A program made the translations under genes and the position numbers. Below the pieces are notes generated by a model. That model saw only the letters and a list, made by a program, of their open reading frames with translations, was not told the origin of the DNA and made no database searches. Shown one piece after another: positions 1 through 8,005 of a DNA stretch of 19,144 nucleotides; positions within the stretch are counted from its first letter, which is position 1, and each line of letters starts with the position of its first letter. Origin of the DNA: an uncultured Lachnospiraceae bacterium (lineage in GTDB: Bacteria; Bacillota; Clostridia; Lachnospirales; Lachnospiraceae); NCBI GenBank assembly GCA_910577105.1, contig CAJTMB010000041.1:1-19144 (forward strand), read 5' to 3'.

Positions 1-52
1 TTGGCCTCCAGAGCCACAATCTGGCGCGCTAACCAACTGCGCTATACCCACC
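1..52 (-). tRNA. tRNA-His (GTG), truncated by the window edge
   Basis: Read on the minus strand this is the 5' part of a tRNA: acceptor strand GTGGGTA, the U8/A9 positions, a D-arm, then stem CCAGA, loop TTGTGGC and stem TCTGG. The anticodon is therefore GTG, which decodes His. A G lies just 5' of the acceptor strand and would be the extra G-1 typical of tRNA-His. The T-arm and 3' end lie outside the window. It follows tRNA-Arg(TCT) by about 25 bases and is probably cotranscribed with it. Confidence 0.93.
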
Positions 53-76
53 ATACAGGATATAAAATATCCCAAA

Positions 77-150
<74 letters not shown>

Positions 151-179
151 ATGCGGTGCAAACAGCACCGACGAATGCT

Positions 180-208
180 ATTTTATCCTATCAAGAGAGG
201 ATTGTCAA
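180..208 (-). promoter_or_regulatory. sigma-A promoter of the tRNA-Arg/tRNA-His unit
   Basis: On the minus strand a perfect -35 TTGACA (203-208) is followed after exactly 17 bases by -10 TAAAAT (180-185). It is correctly placed about 30 bases before the tRNA-Arg 5' end. The short leader contains a 6-bp hairpin, CGGTGC/GCACCG (about 154-170). Confidence 0.85.
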
Positions 209-267
209 CACCATTTTCGCCATATCCGCACAGAAATGCATAAATTTGACTTTCCTGCCGCTTTTTG

Positions 268-1971
268 CTAAAGCTTAAGCCCCCTGTAACGGTTTAAGCA
301 GGCAAAAATTTCCTGCCTGCGCGGCATGGCCAGGTTAACCGGCAGATATGCGCCGCCACACACTGCTTCCAACCCTTTCTCTTCCATCAGCCCCACAAGC
401 GCGTCTGCTGCCTCCCTTACTGTCTTCCTGCCGTCAAAGAGATGCGCTCCCGCATATTTTAACAGATAGCCCAGTGCATTTAACTGCTCCGTGTCCACAA
501 GCTGTTCCACATAACGCATATCTATGGTTTCCTTATTCAACAAAATGCCGTCAAGCCCCATCGTCTTGATTTTCAGGCGCTCATTCTCCCACACTGCCTT
601 GTCGCTTTTCACACATCTTGCAAAAGACGGGCGCACATACGACGGCGCGTCACTGCCGGATGCCGGAAACCTTGCTGCTTCCTCCCTGGCAAAATCCGTG
701 ATGTCCACAGGACGGTAGCAGTCCATCTGGATGATGCAGTCCGCCTTTCGGAAATAAGAGCCGGAGCTTCCCGCCACAAGTATGGTGGACAGCCCTTCCT
801 TTTCATACAGCTCCCTTACCCGGTCTATAAACGGAATGATAGGCTCCTTGTTCCGGCTTACCACCCTCTGCATCAGTTCGTCCCGTATCATGAAGTTGGT
901 TGCGCTGGTGTCCTCGTCAATCAGAAGCGCACCTGCCCCTGCCTCCATGGCCTCCACCACGCCCGCCGCCTGGGAAGTGCTGCCGCTGGCATCCTCTGAA
1001 TAAAATGCCTTCGTGTCCTTACCGTTTGGCAAATCCCGGATAAACATGGAAATATCCACGTTTTTCACGCTCCTGCCATCCTCCGCCCGAATCTTCATGG
1101 CGGTATCCTGCGTGATAACGTACTCTCTTCCGTCCCCAGCAATATGGTTGTATACGCCGCGTTCAATGGCTTCCAGAAGGGTCGACTTCCCATGGTATCC
1201 GCCACCGGCAATCATGGTGACCCCTTTTCTGATACCCATCCCTTTTAACATGCCCTTATGCGGCAAATCAAATGCCACCTCCAGGCTTTCAGGCGAAGAA
1301 AATGCCACGGCCCCTTTCATCGGCTTGTCCGACACACCGGACTGTCTTGGCAGTATAGCGCCGTTTGCCACAAACACCACAAGACCTTCTTCCGTCATCT
1401 TTTCCCTTATAAAATGCTGGTCATCCGCCAAATCGGCGTTTTCTTTCAGTTTGTCTGCTGGAAGCGATTTATAAAGGAGGGATTTTTCCACACACTCTGG
1501 GAGAAATCCAAACAGGATTTTCTTTAACTCTCCGGCATTTACGGTCCTCCCGTTTGCCGGAAATCCAATCTCCATATGTACAGCCACATCGCCCGTTTCT
1601 GCGTCCACAAGGCAGGCGCTTCTCTCCAAAATCTCCTGTCCCGGACGGCTGACGCCCATGAGGCCGCTTTTGCCTGACCCCCTTGCCTTAAAGGAGTAGT
1701 CTTCTATCCTCTTTCCAAACTGCCTTAAAAGGTAATCCTGCATGGCAATCCGCCTATGCTTTTCTTTGTATAACTCCGGCAAAAAACCGGCTGTTTTTCC
1801 GGCAAGGCGCACGCTGACTTTGGAGGGGGCCGCAAAAGGGTCCCCCTGCACATGGTCTATTCCTAAAATATATTTTCCAAAAGAATACGCTCCTTTTGTA
1901 TCTTTATACGCCGGGTATCCCCTTCTGTCTATTCTGTCCAGAAGCGCCCGCAAATCTTCCGCACTTTTCAT
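268..1971 (-). CDS. predicted ATPase of the ABC class (COG3044/ABC_ATPase type)
   Basis: The product is 567 residues and cytosolic, with no membrane segment. An N-terminal region of about 240 residues precedes an ABC-type nucleotide-binding core. That core has a Walker A GGGYHGKST at residues 256-264, a signature-like stretch EDASGSTSQAAG at 326-337, and a Walker B GALLIDEDTSATNFM at 347-361. This order and the GYHGKST variant fit the stand-alone 'predicted ATPase of the ABC class' family, whose cellular role is, to my knowledge, not established. The reading frame is open 26 codons further upstream, but ATG 1971 is chosen because a GGGGGA stretch sits just before it and the family begins near MKSAEDL. 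It lies 25 bases after the D-lactate dehydrogenase stop and is probably cotranscribed. It ends in TAG. Confidence 0.85.
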   Translation of the reverse strand: MKSAEDLRALLDRIDRRGYPAYKDTKGAYSFGKYILGIDHVQGDPFAAPSKVSVRLAGKTAGFLPELYKEKHRRIAMQDYLLRQFGKRIEDYSFKARGSGKSGLMGVSRPGQEILERSACLVDAETGDVAVHMEIGFPANGRTVNAGELKKILFGFLPECVEKSLLYKSLPADKLKENADLADDQHFIREKMTEEGLVVFVANGAILPRQSGVSDKPMKGAVAFSSPESLEVAFDLPHKGMLKGMGIRKGVTMIAGGGYHGKSTLLEAIERGVYNHIAGDGREYVITQDTAMKIRAEDGRSVKNVDISMFIRDLPNGKDTKAFYSEDASGSTSQAAGVVEAMEAGAGALLIDEDTSATNFMIRDELMQRVVSRNKEPIIPFIDRVRELYEKEGLSTILVAGSSGSYFRKADCIIQMDCYRPVDITDFAREEAARFPASGSDAPSYVRPSFARCVKSDKAVWENERLKIKTMGLDGILLNKETIDMRYVEQLVDTEQLNALGYLLKYAGAHLFDGRKTVREAADALVGLMEEKGLEAVCGGAYLPVNLAMPRRQEIFACLNRYRGLKL

Positions 1972-1996
1972 TTTAATCCCCCATTTCCTATCATTT

Positions 1997-2986
1997 TTAT
2001 AATTCGTTGCCGCTCTCCCTGCCCTCCACATAGGCCAGCGCATTGTCAAGCGTGGTCCGGCTGATTGCCTCCAGCGCTTCCACCGTAAAAAATCCCTGAT
2101 GTGAGGTTACCATGACATTGGGGAAAGAAAGCAGTCTTGCCATAGTGGAATGTTCCAGTATCCTGTCGGACATATCCTCGTATACCGTCCCGGTTTCCTC
2201 TTCATACACATCCAGTCCGACTGCAAAAAACTTGCCGTCCCTAATGCCCTGAATCAAATCGTCGGTTTTGATAAGCGCTCCCCTGGAGGTATTCACCAGC
2301 ATGACGCCGTCCTTCATCTTGCTGATGGTATCCTTGTTAATCAGATGGTAATTTTCTTCCGTAAGCGGACAGTGCAGGGAAATCAAATCCGACTCCGCCA
2401 GCAGATGGTCAAAATCCACATATTCCATAAAATCCAGACTCTTATTGGGATACATGTCATATCCGATGACACGCATACCGAATCCGTGACAGATACGCGC
2501 CATCGCAGCGCCGATTTTGCCGGTACCCACGATACCCGCCGTCTTTCCGTACAGGTTCACCCCCATAAGACCGGCTAGGTTAAAGTTATTTTCCCGGCAT
2601 TTGATATACGCTTTATGCATATGCCTGTCGGCTGTCAATACCAGCGCCATGGCATGTTCTGCAACCGCTTCCGGTGAATAGCCCGGCACACGCATGATTT
2701 TCATGCCGCATTCTTTTGCCACATCCAAATCTACGTTGTTAAATCCCGCACAACGCATCAGAATCAGTTTTACCCCGCACTTATGCAGTGTCCGAATGGT
2801 CTTTTCCGACAAATCCATATTGACGAAAGCACAGACTGCTTCAAACCCGTCCGCAAGCCTTGCCGTTTCCGGTGAAAGATTCGGCTCAATAAAAGTTATC
2901 TCCAAATCATGATAACCGCCGCTCTTTAACAACTCTTCAAAAAACTGCTTATCATAGCTTTTCGTACCAAAAAATAAAATATTCAT
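1997..2986 (-). CDS. ldhA: D-lactate dehydrogenase (NAD-dependent D-2-hydroxyacid dehydrogenase)
   Basis: The product is 329 residues, the length of E. coli fermentative LdhA, and reduces pyruvate to D-lactate with NADH in the cytosol. Visible landmarks are the Rossmann motif GTGKIG at 154-159, the catalytic Arg235 in NTSRGAL, Glu264 in DVYEEE, and His296 in TSHQG. These positions coincide with the catalytic triad of the LdhA type. ATG 2986 is preferred over the ATG four codons upstream because GAGGAG lies five bases before it. The gene has its own candidate promoter (3125-3153) and a structured leader, and is followed after 25 bases by the ABC-class ATPase. A related 2-hydroxyacid dehydrogenase with another substrate cannot be excluded, but D-LDH fits best. 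Confidence 0.9.
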   Translation of the reverse strand: MNILFFGTKSYDKQFFEELLKSGGYHDLEITFIEPNLSPETARLADGFEAVCAFVNMDLSEKTIRTLHKCGVKLILMRCAGFNNVDLDVAKECGMKIMRVPGYSPEAVAEHAMALVLTADRHMHKAYIKCRENNFNLAGLMGVNLYGKTAGIVGTGKIGAAMARICHGFGMRVIGYDMYPNKSLDFMEYVDFDHLLAESDLISLHCPLTEENYHLINKDTISKMKDGVMLVNTSRGALIKTDDLIQGIRDGKFFAVGLDVYEEETGTVYEDMSDRILEHSTMARLLSFPNVMVTSHQGFFTVEALEAISRTTLDNALAYVEGRESGNEL

Positions 2987-3036
2987 TTTTCTCCTCATTT
3001 CTGCGCTGCATTGTTGCGCAAAGCCACAAGGCTCAT

Positions 3037-3069
3037 GGGTTTGTGCAGGCAGCGCGCAGACACAAACCC
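3037..3069 (-). repeat. 9-bp-stem hairpin in the ldhA leader
   Basis: GGGTTTGTG (3037-3045 on the plus strand) and CACAAACCC (3061-3069) form a perfect 9-bp inverted repeat around a 15-base GC-rich loop. A second, smaller TGCGC/GCGCA repeat lies at about 3002-3020. Both fall between the candidate promoter and the ldhA start codon, so they would fold in the mRNA leader. There is no U-tract next to the stem, so it does not look like a simple terminator. Confidence 0.6.
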
Positions 3070-3124
3070 CGCAGCTGTATCATTTCTATAGTATACCCAC
3101 AAACGCTGATTTCTTATGAATCCT

Positions 3125-3153
3125 ATTTTCTGCGATGTTTCTTCATTTGTCAA
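3125..3153 (-). promoter_or_regulatory. candidate sigma-A promoter of ldhA
   Basis: On the minus strand there is a perfect TTGACA (3148-3153), a 17-base spacer and a GAAAAT -10 (3125-3130, 4 of 6 consensus bases). It would leave a leader of about 130 bases before the ldhA ATG. A second -10-like TATACT occurs nearby, at about 3090-3100, without a good -35. Confidence 0.5.
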
Positions 3154-3154
3154 A

Positions 3155-4372
3155 TTACCTTTCATTCAGCTTTGTCCTCAATTCCTCCAGACTCATGGAA
3201 GGCTCAATATATTCGTACGGTCCCATGTCGTAGACTACACATTCCTCTTGTGTCGCTTCTTTGCCATTGATATAAGTTACGCTGTATTTACCTATGGAAT
3301 CATACTCTTCTTCGTCGAGACATCCGTTTCCGTTCGCATCGTCAAAACTGACTTCCTTGATTTCCGCAACAGTTTCTATCGTATGCCCGCTGCCTACTGT
3401 CATATAAGTTGTATACAAAATTGCCCCTGCATAATCGGAATTGTAATTTCTCAGGCTGTTTTTCCCCGAAGCGTATTCGTATCCTGCATTTCCCATTGCG
3501 CCGTATCCCCAGTGGTCCATGAGCAGATATACGTTTCCGTTGTCGTAGGTGTACATACTGACATAATACCCTGTTTGGCCTGTGATTAATTCCGGTATGT
3601 CATCCCCATCCACATAGATAAGGTTAAATCCGCTTTCTTCCCCGGCCTCCAGTGCAAAAAGAGTGCTTACCGCATCATACGCTTCCCGGTAATCCGCAAA
3701 CTCCCCGTTTTTCTTTCCGCCTCCAAGCAAATTACGAATCTCCGAGACGGTAACTTCCTCCAGCCGGGCAGTAATATTTTCACTCAGACGTTCCTGTACC
3801 ATAAACCAAGCCGAAATGCCGTATTCACCACCATCATCATCATAACCGTAATAAACAGCGGCAAAGCTTGTGCTGCCGTATGTTTCCACCAACACGATAT
3901 CCGTGTGACCGTCATAGTTGACATCATAAAAGGAAACCGCGTCCAGACTGGTAAAAGCTTCTCCCGAAAGACTCTCGGGAACATAACCGTTTATTTCCCT
4001 TAAAACTTCCCCTTCCTGTATTATCTGCATACGGAAATCCCCGTTCTTCTCTGACGGCGCCAAAGGAACAAAATAGACTTTTCCCTCATATTCGCTTAAT
4101 TCCACCTCAAATGTCTGCTCCGAAATACAGTCCTGTCCGAACATTTCCTTAAATGCGTCCGTCTGCAAATTATCCGGCGGATTGTCTTTTGTTTCCAAGG
4201 AAACCTCCGGTTCGTTTGCCTCTTCGGTCTGCTTTGGGGGAGAAATGCTTTCCGGTACTATTGTTTCCCTGTTTTCCGCATTTCTTTCCATCCCGCACGC
4301 GGTGTTCATCCCCAGTGCCAAAACCGCCACGGCAAAAAAAAGCCTCATTTTAATTTTGTGTCCTTCCACCAT
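3155..4372 (-). CDS. putative lipoprotein with EF-hand/VCBS-like calcium-binding motifs
   Basis: The product is 405 residues, probably exported and lipid-anchored. A basic, then hydrophobic leader (KIKMRLFFAVAVLALGMNTAC) ends at Cys26. The lipobox is imperfect because Asn occupies -3. A Pro/Glu/Thr-rich linker follows (about 30-75). The rest has acidic loops resembling calcium-binding repeats: DVNYDGHTDIVLVE at about 150, VDGDDIPELITG at about 254, and DDANGNGCLDEEEYD at about 344. Such DxDxD and 'D-IPELI' loops are common in secreted Clostridia proteins. I do not recognise a specific function. The start is uncertain: ATG 4372, the adjacent GTG (better spaced from AAGGA) or ATG 4348 are all possible and give the same mature protein. 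It follows the MATE gene after 28 bases. Confidence 0.75.
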   Translation of the reverse strand: MVEGHKIKMRLFFAVAVLALGMNTACGMERNAENRETIVPESISPPKQTEEANEPEVSLETKDNPPDNLQTDAFKEMFGQDCISEQTFEVELSEYEGKVYFVPLAPSEKNGDFRMQIIQEGEVLREINGYVPESLSGEAFTSLDAVSFYDVNYDGHTDIVLVETYGSTSFAAVYYGYDDDGGEYGISAWFMVQERLSENITARLEEVTVSEIRNLLGGGKKNGEFADYREAYDAVSTLFALEAGEESGFNLIYVDGDDIPELITGQTGYYVSMYTYDNGNVYLLMDHWGYGAMGNAGYEYASGKNSLRNYNSDYAGAILYTTYMTVGSGHTIETVAEIKEVSFDDANGNGCLDEEEYDSIGKYSVTYINGKEATQEECVVYDMGPYEYIEPSMSLEELRTKLNER

Positions 4373-4400
4373 TTATCCTTCTTTCTGCAAATATTTGCGT

Positions 4401-5753
4401 TTATTCTGCATCCCGGACAGGAAGCTTTCCCGCCAGGATAAAATAGCTGGTTAAAAGCACCACATCCGCGCCCACCCACGCGGATGTCTCCGCAAAAAAG
4501 ACGCCTGCCTCCCCCACTGCAAGCGGCAGCAGCAAGACTGTTGCTGTACGCATGACAAACTCCACAATGCCGGATACCATGGGCAGTACCGTATTTCCCA
4601 TACCCTGAATGGCGGAACGCACCACATGAAGGATATAAAGCACGGGCAGGCATACGCTCATGACGGCCAGATAAAAATAGGCAACCCGCAGCGTCTGTTC
4701 CACCTCCGTTGGCGTGCCGGAAATAAACCAGCCCAGGATAACTTTTCCAAACAGAAGCATCACCGCTGCAATCACTACGGAGGTGGCAATGGCAATCCGG
4801 ACTGCGGCGCGCATTCCCTGCCGGATTCGCTTATATTTTCCCGCTCCCAGATTCTGCCCTACATAAGTAATCATGGCATATCCGTAGGAAGTGGCGGCAA
4901 TCTCCAGAATGCCGTACAGTTTATTGCTGGCAGTAAATCCCGCAATGAATATAACGCCAAAGCCGTTGATTACAAACTGCACAATCATACCGCCGATAGC
5001 GATGATACAGTTTTGAAAAGCCATGGGAGAACCCATTTTCAATAACTCTGCAAACATTTTGGGCTGCATCCTGAAATCCGCTTTTGTAAAACGGAGAAAT
5101 TCCAGTTTCCCGATGTGGTACAGACAAAAAAGTCCTGATACAAGCTGGGCAATCAGCGTTGCCACGGCAGCGCCTGCAATACCCCATTGAAACACCAGCA
5201 CAAATACCAAGTCCAGCACGATATTGGTAATGGAGGCAACCACCATTGCCTGAAGGGGTGTTTTGCCGTCACCCATGGAGCGCAGTATGCAGGCAAATAA
5301 ATTATATGCCATGACAATCGGAAGCCCCAAAAACAGAATCCTTAAATAAAGCAGTGCGTTGGGAAGGATATCCTTCGGCGTCTGTAACAGCATCAGCACC
5401 GGATGTGCCGCTGCCTGACCCGCCAAAACCAGAAGCAGCGAAAAAAGGACAGAGAGAATACCGGCATTGCCAATCACGTTTTTCAGCCGGTCAAACCGTC
5501 CTGCGCCAAACTCACGCGCCATCAGAATGGCAAAACCCTGTGTAAATCCCTGCACAATGCCCAGCATCATCCAGTTCATCCAGTCGGACGCCCCCAACGC
5601 TGCAAGCGCGTCCACTCCCAGATACTTTCCCACCACCATGGTGTCCACCACGGTATATAGCTGTTGAAAAACATTTCCCAGCATCAGGGGAAGCGCAAAG
5701 GTAATAATTAATCCTGCGGGATTCCCCTCGGACATCTTTTTTGTTCTTGACAT
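4401..5753 (-). CDS. MATE family efflux transporter
   Basis: The product is 450 residues, the usual length for the family, with about twelve hydrophobic segments across two homologous halves. The N-terminus contains the typical MATE signature region: GNPAGLIITFALPLMLGNVFQQLYT in the first helix, then VDTMVVGKYLGVDALAALG. These proteins export drugs or metabolites in exchange for Na+ or H+ at the cytoplasmic membrane; the substrate cannot be read from the sequence. The start ATG 5753 is supported by GAGGAG five to seven bases upstream. It is flanked by the lipoprotein gene (28 bases downstream) and the AlkD-like pseudogene (21 bases upstream), so all three may once have shared a transcript. 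Confidence 0.93.
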   Translation of the reverse strand: MSRTKKMSEGNPAGLIITFALPLMLGNVFQQLYTVVDTMVVGKYLGVDALAALGASDWMNWMMLGIVQGFTQGFAILMAREFGAGRFDRLKNVIGNAGILSVLFSLLLVLAGQAAAHPVLMLLQTPKDILPNALLYLRILFLGLPIVMAYNLFACILRSMGDGKTPLQAMVVASITNIVLDLVFVLVFQWGIAGAAVATLIAQLVSGLFCLYHIGKLEFLRFTKADFRMQPKMFAELLKMGSPMAFQNCIIAIGGMIVQFVINGFGVIFIAGFTASNKLYGILEIAATSYGYAMITYVGQNLGAGKYKRIRQGMRAAVRIAIATSVVIAAVMLLFGKVILGWFISGTPTEVEQTLRVAYFYLAVMSVCLPVLYILHVVRSAIQGMGNTVLPMVSGIVEFVMRTATVLLLPLAVGEAGVFFAETSAWVGADVVLLTSYFILAGKLPVRDAE

Positions 5754-5774
5754 ATTCTCCTCGCTTCTGTGCTG

Positions 5775-6344
5775 CTATTTAAGCGAAACTTTCATGGATT
5801 TCAGGTATTCTTTCTGCTCAGGCGTAATACGGTAGCTTTCCGCTGCCTTCTGAATCGATTTATTATGGGTCCATGAATCAAGCGCCCTTTTTTCGATTAC
5901 CTTCACAGCCGTATCATACTGCTTTGCCAGCGCCGTCGCAAAATACCATGCCCTCATCATATTAATGTAATACTCCCCTGACTGCACATCTGCCACCATG
6001 TCCAAATACGCCGAATCAAAGTCATCATTCAGAAAATGCTCCATCAGCATACCGATGACAAAACGTACCGTATAAGTCTTATCGGAGCATATCCACTTTT
6101 TGATAATGAGAACAATGATAAAGGCGTGAAGCTGGTTTTCATCAAAATACATATGCGGCAATCCGGCAAGAAAAGTATCAATTCCTTCTTTTGCCGCAAA
6201 CTGCTACGCCAGATTTCTGAGTGCAGGCGTCCTCACTCCGATTATGGATTCTTCATTTACGGTAGGAATCAGTTTGATTTGAAAGTCCCTATATTTTTCA
6301 TCCTGTAGCAAAAACAGTTCTTTTCTTATCTCGTCTGTAATCAT
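5775..6344 (-). pseudogene. AlkD-like DNA alkylation repair gene, nonsense codon plus internal deletion
   Basis: Reading from ATG 6344 (behind AAAGGAG) gives MITDEIRKELFLLQ... to RNLA, then an in-frame TAG at codon 47 (6204-6206). The frame continues without a shift to a normal end, RITPEQKEYLKSMKVSLK. From memory of the family, the C-terminal half (RFVIGMLMEHFL, YYINMMRAWYFATALAKQY, WTHNKSIQKAAESYRITPEQ) is typical of AlkD-type HEAT-repeat glycosylases. Such proteins usually carry about 40 more residues, including a DNWA-x-CD segment with the catalytic Asp, between the equivalents of FIIVLI and IKKWICSD. That segment is absent. The reading frame with the stop ignored is 189 codons, against roughly 230 expected. 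A 128-residue product from an internal TTG is possible but would lack the active site. Flanking genes end in TAG, so amber recoding is unlikely. Confidence 0.8.
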
Positions 6345-6376
6345 GGTTTCTCCTTTATTTCCGGTTTGAATCCGAA

Positions 6377-6505
6377 TCAAATCCGATGGTTTATGTAATC
6401 GGCAATGACTTTTCTTTGGGGTTCCATGGAAAACTCGGAAACTGCCCCGCCGAAGCCGATAAACCCAAAATGTGCAATATCCCGGAAGCTAAATCCCCTA
6501 AGCAT
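6377..6505 (-). CDS. unrecognised 42-residue ORF overlapping the pyrophosphatase-like gene
   Basis: The ATG at 6505 overlaps the TAG stop of the upstream gene by eight bases (ATGCTTAG), an arrangement compatible with translational coupling. The peptide begins MLRGFSFRDIAHFGF, contains FGGAVSEFSMEPQ, and ends ADYINHRI before TGA. It does not look like random translation, because it has a plausible mix of hydrophobic and charged residues. I recognise no family. It may be a small gene, or the C-terminal remnant of a lost gene left in this decaying region. Confidence 0.35.
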   Translation of the reverse strand: MLRGFSFRDIAHFGFIGFGGAVSEFSMEPQRKVIADYINHRI

Positions 6506-6935
6506 GGAATGCAAAAAACTCTTTTATTATTTTTTCGGCAATTGTCCGGTCAAACCAGCCCTCACCTGCATCTTCTCTGGGGTAAAGACGGTGCAAATCT
6601 GCTTTTTCTTTTTCAGACAGCTCCGAAAAATCCTCCACATCGCTGTTTTCGAGAACTCCCACAAGCTTATTGTCACCGTCATTGCGGCAAAAGACTCCTA
6701 TTATCTTTACCCGTTCCTCATCTCCAAGCCTGTATTTCTTATCCGTCATGATGATGACGTCAAGATGCTCACCCGGCGGCGTGCCGGATTCTTTTATCCA
6801 TCCATAGGGTTGTGAAACACTTCTCACATAAGAAAGGCTGTAACAGTTTTGCTCAATAAATGAATCGGTCTGTGCAATATATTTCATCCGTTTTGGATAA
6901 TCCATTGTCTGTTCTATTTTTGCTGTAAAAATCAT
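6498..6935 (-). CDS. divergent inorganic pyrophosphatase-like protein
   Basis: The product is 145 residues and cytosolic. The central part resembles a family I pyrophosphatase fold. YGWIKESGTPPGEHLDVIIMTD (44-65) matches the usual YGY...GDPLDVLVLTD region, and IIGVFCRNDGDNKLVGV (78-94) matches the metal-binding DGDxK region. The canonical GDPLD is GEHLD here, so one metal-coordinating Asp is replaced by Glu-His. The protein is also shorter than the usual 170 or more residues and lacks the canonical N-terminus. It could be a true but divergent enzyme or a relative acting on another phosphate compound. The start ATG 6935 follows AAAGGAG by about nine bases. The next genes downstream are the 42-residue ORF and the AlkD-like pseudogene. 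Confidence 0.6.
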   Translation of the reverse strand: MIFTAKIEQTMDYPKRMKYIAQTDSFIEQNCYSLSYVRSVSQPYGWIKESGTPPGEHLDVIIMTDKKYRLGDEERVKIIGVFCRNDGDNKLVGVLENSDVEDFSELSEKEKADLHRLYPREDAGEGWFDRTIAEKIIKEFFAFHA

Positions 6936-6979
6936 TTTTCACGCTCCTTTACCATATCCTGTACTGATTCAGATTCGCG

Positions 6980-8005
6980 CTAGATTATTTTTGAGATTAC
7001 AGGTATCTTTTTTACTAAATAAATGATTGACATTGATACCAGAACGCTTAGTAAGGTAAATACCATACCGGCCCAGAATTTGCCCAAAAATGGCGATATA
7101 AAAGGAACAATGCGCTGTACTTGATTTCGTACAACATCCTCGATTAGATACACGCCAAAAACACAGCTGCCCATTGCACAGATAATTCTCTGTATTACAG
7201 GTGTTTTGACTTTTATTTTCTTTATAAGCAATACTGTCAGCATTGCTAAAATCCATACATATAAAGAATGGAAATTTTCTGAATATGTTCCATGATGTAA
7301 AAAATAGATTCTGGCCTGAAAAACAGCCAAGGCTAAAAATGCCAGAAGAGATGCGGAAAGAATTTTGCCGTTCAAAAATTTGTATTCATCCTGTTCCGGC
7401 ACATTCATCAGAAAATAACCAATCAAAGGATAAAAAATGATATCTGCATGAAAAGGGAAGATGAAGTTGGCAGCATAACCCGTATAAATGTATATGAGGG
7501 AAATGATAGTCATGATTGCTTTCATACCTATTAACAGCATGTAATCACGCTTGTTCATGACAGATACCAAAAGCCGTAGAAAGGGAAGAATCAGCAGCAT
7601 GGAAAAATAAGACTTTAAAAACCAGTAAGGCTCTATAATATTACCGGAATAGCAATACAACAGCCAGGTCAACGGGTGAAAGCCTTCTTCCGGATGCACC
7701 CGTACAATCCTCAGATACTGCAAAAAAGTAAAGAGCAGAATTACTACAGTATACCGAAGAACTCGCTTTAAAAACAAATCCTTTAACGTTTCCTTCCTGC
7801 CCAGAAGAAGTCCACCTGAAATCATAAAGAAAATAGGAACAGCAATTTTGCATAAGATTGACATAGACAATGACGCATAATAAGAAAAGCCATGTCCTGC
7901 TTCTTGATAAAGCGAATAACCTAAATTCCTTGTATGATTGAAAACCACAAAAAAGATTGCTGTAAGACGCAATATTTCTACATAATAAATTTTTTTCTCC
8001 CTCAT
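6980..8005 (-). CDS. acyltransferase family 3 membrane protein
   Basis: The product is 341 residues with about ten hydrophobic helices. The N-terminus, YYVEILRLTAIFFVVFNHT, is the typical first helix of the acyltransferase-3 family. There the Arg (residue 13) and the His (24) match the conserved Arg and His. These enzymes add acetyl or other acyl groups to surface glycans or lipids at the cytoplasmic membrane; the acceptor cannot be read here. The coding sequence is clearly AT-richer than the neighbouring housekeeping genes and has no adjacent glycan cluster, which suggests acquisition as a single accessory gene. No strong ribosome binding site precedes ATG 8005 (AAAGGTG is 13 bases away). 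The start overlaps the stop of a 16-codon ORF as ATGA. It ends in TAG. Confidence 0.82.
   Translation of the reverse strand: MREKKIYYVEILRLTAIFFVVFNHTRNLGYSLYQEAGHGFSYYASLSMSILCKIAVPIFFMISGGLLLGRKETLKDLFLKRVLRYTVVILLFTFLQYLRIVRVHPEEGFHPLTWLLYCYSGNIIEPYWFLKSYFSMLLILPFLRLLVSVMNKRDYMLLIGMKAIMTIISLIYIYTGYAANFIFPFHADIIFYPLIGYFLMNVPEQDEYKFLNGKILSASLLAFLALAVFQARIYFLHHGTYSENFHSLYVWILAMLTVLLIKKIKVKTPVIQRIICAMGSCVFGVYLIEDVVRNQVQRIVPFISPFLGKFWAGMVFTLLSVLVSMSIIYLVKKIPVISKII

Noticed and set aside
303..338. GCAGGC...CTGCCTGC inverted repeat near the end of the ABC-class ATPase gene, considered as a terminator
   Set aside because: It lies inside the coding sequence before the stop codon and has no T-run on the correct side. 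I see no convincing terminator for this operon between 209 and 267.
1013..1474. 153-codon plus-strand frame opposite the ABC-class ATPase
   Set aside because: It is antisense to a well-supported gene, has no ribosome binding site or recognisable motif, and reflects codon bias of the real strand.
2150..2578. 142-codon plus-strand frame opposite ldhA
   Set aside because: Antisense shadow of a gene with all catalytic residues in place; no start signals.
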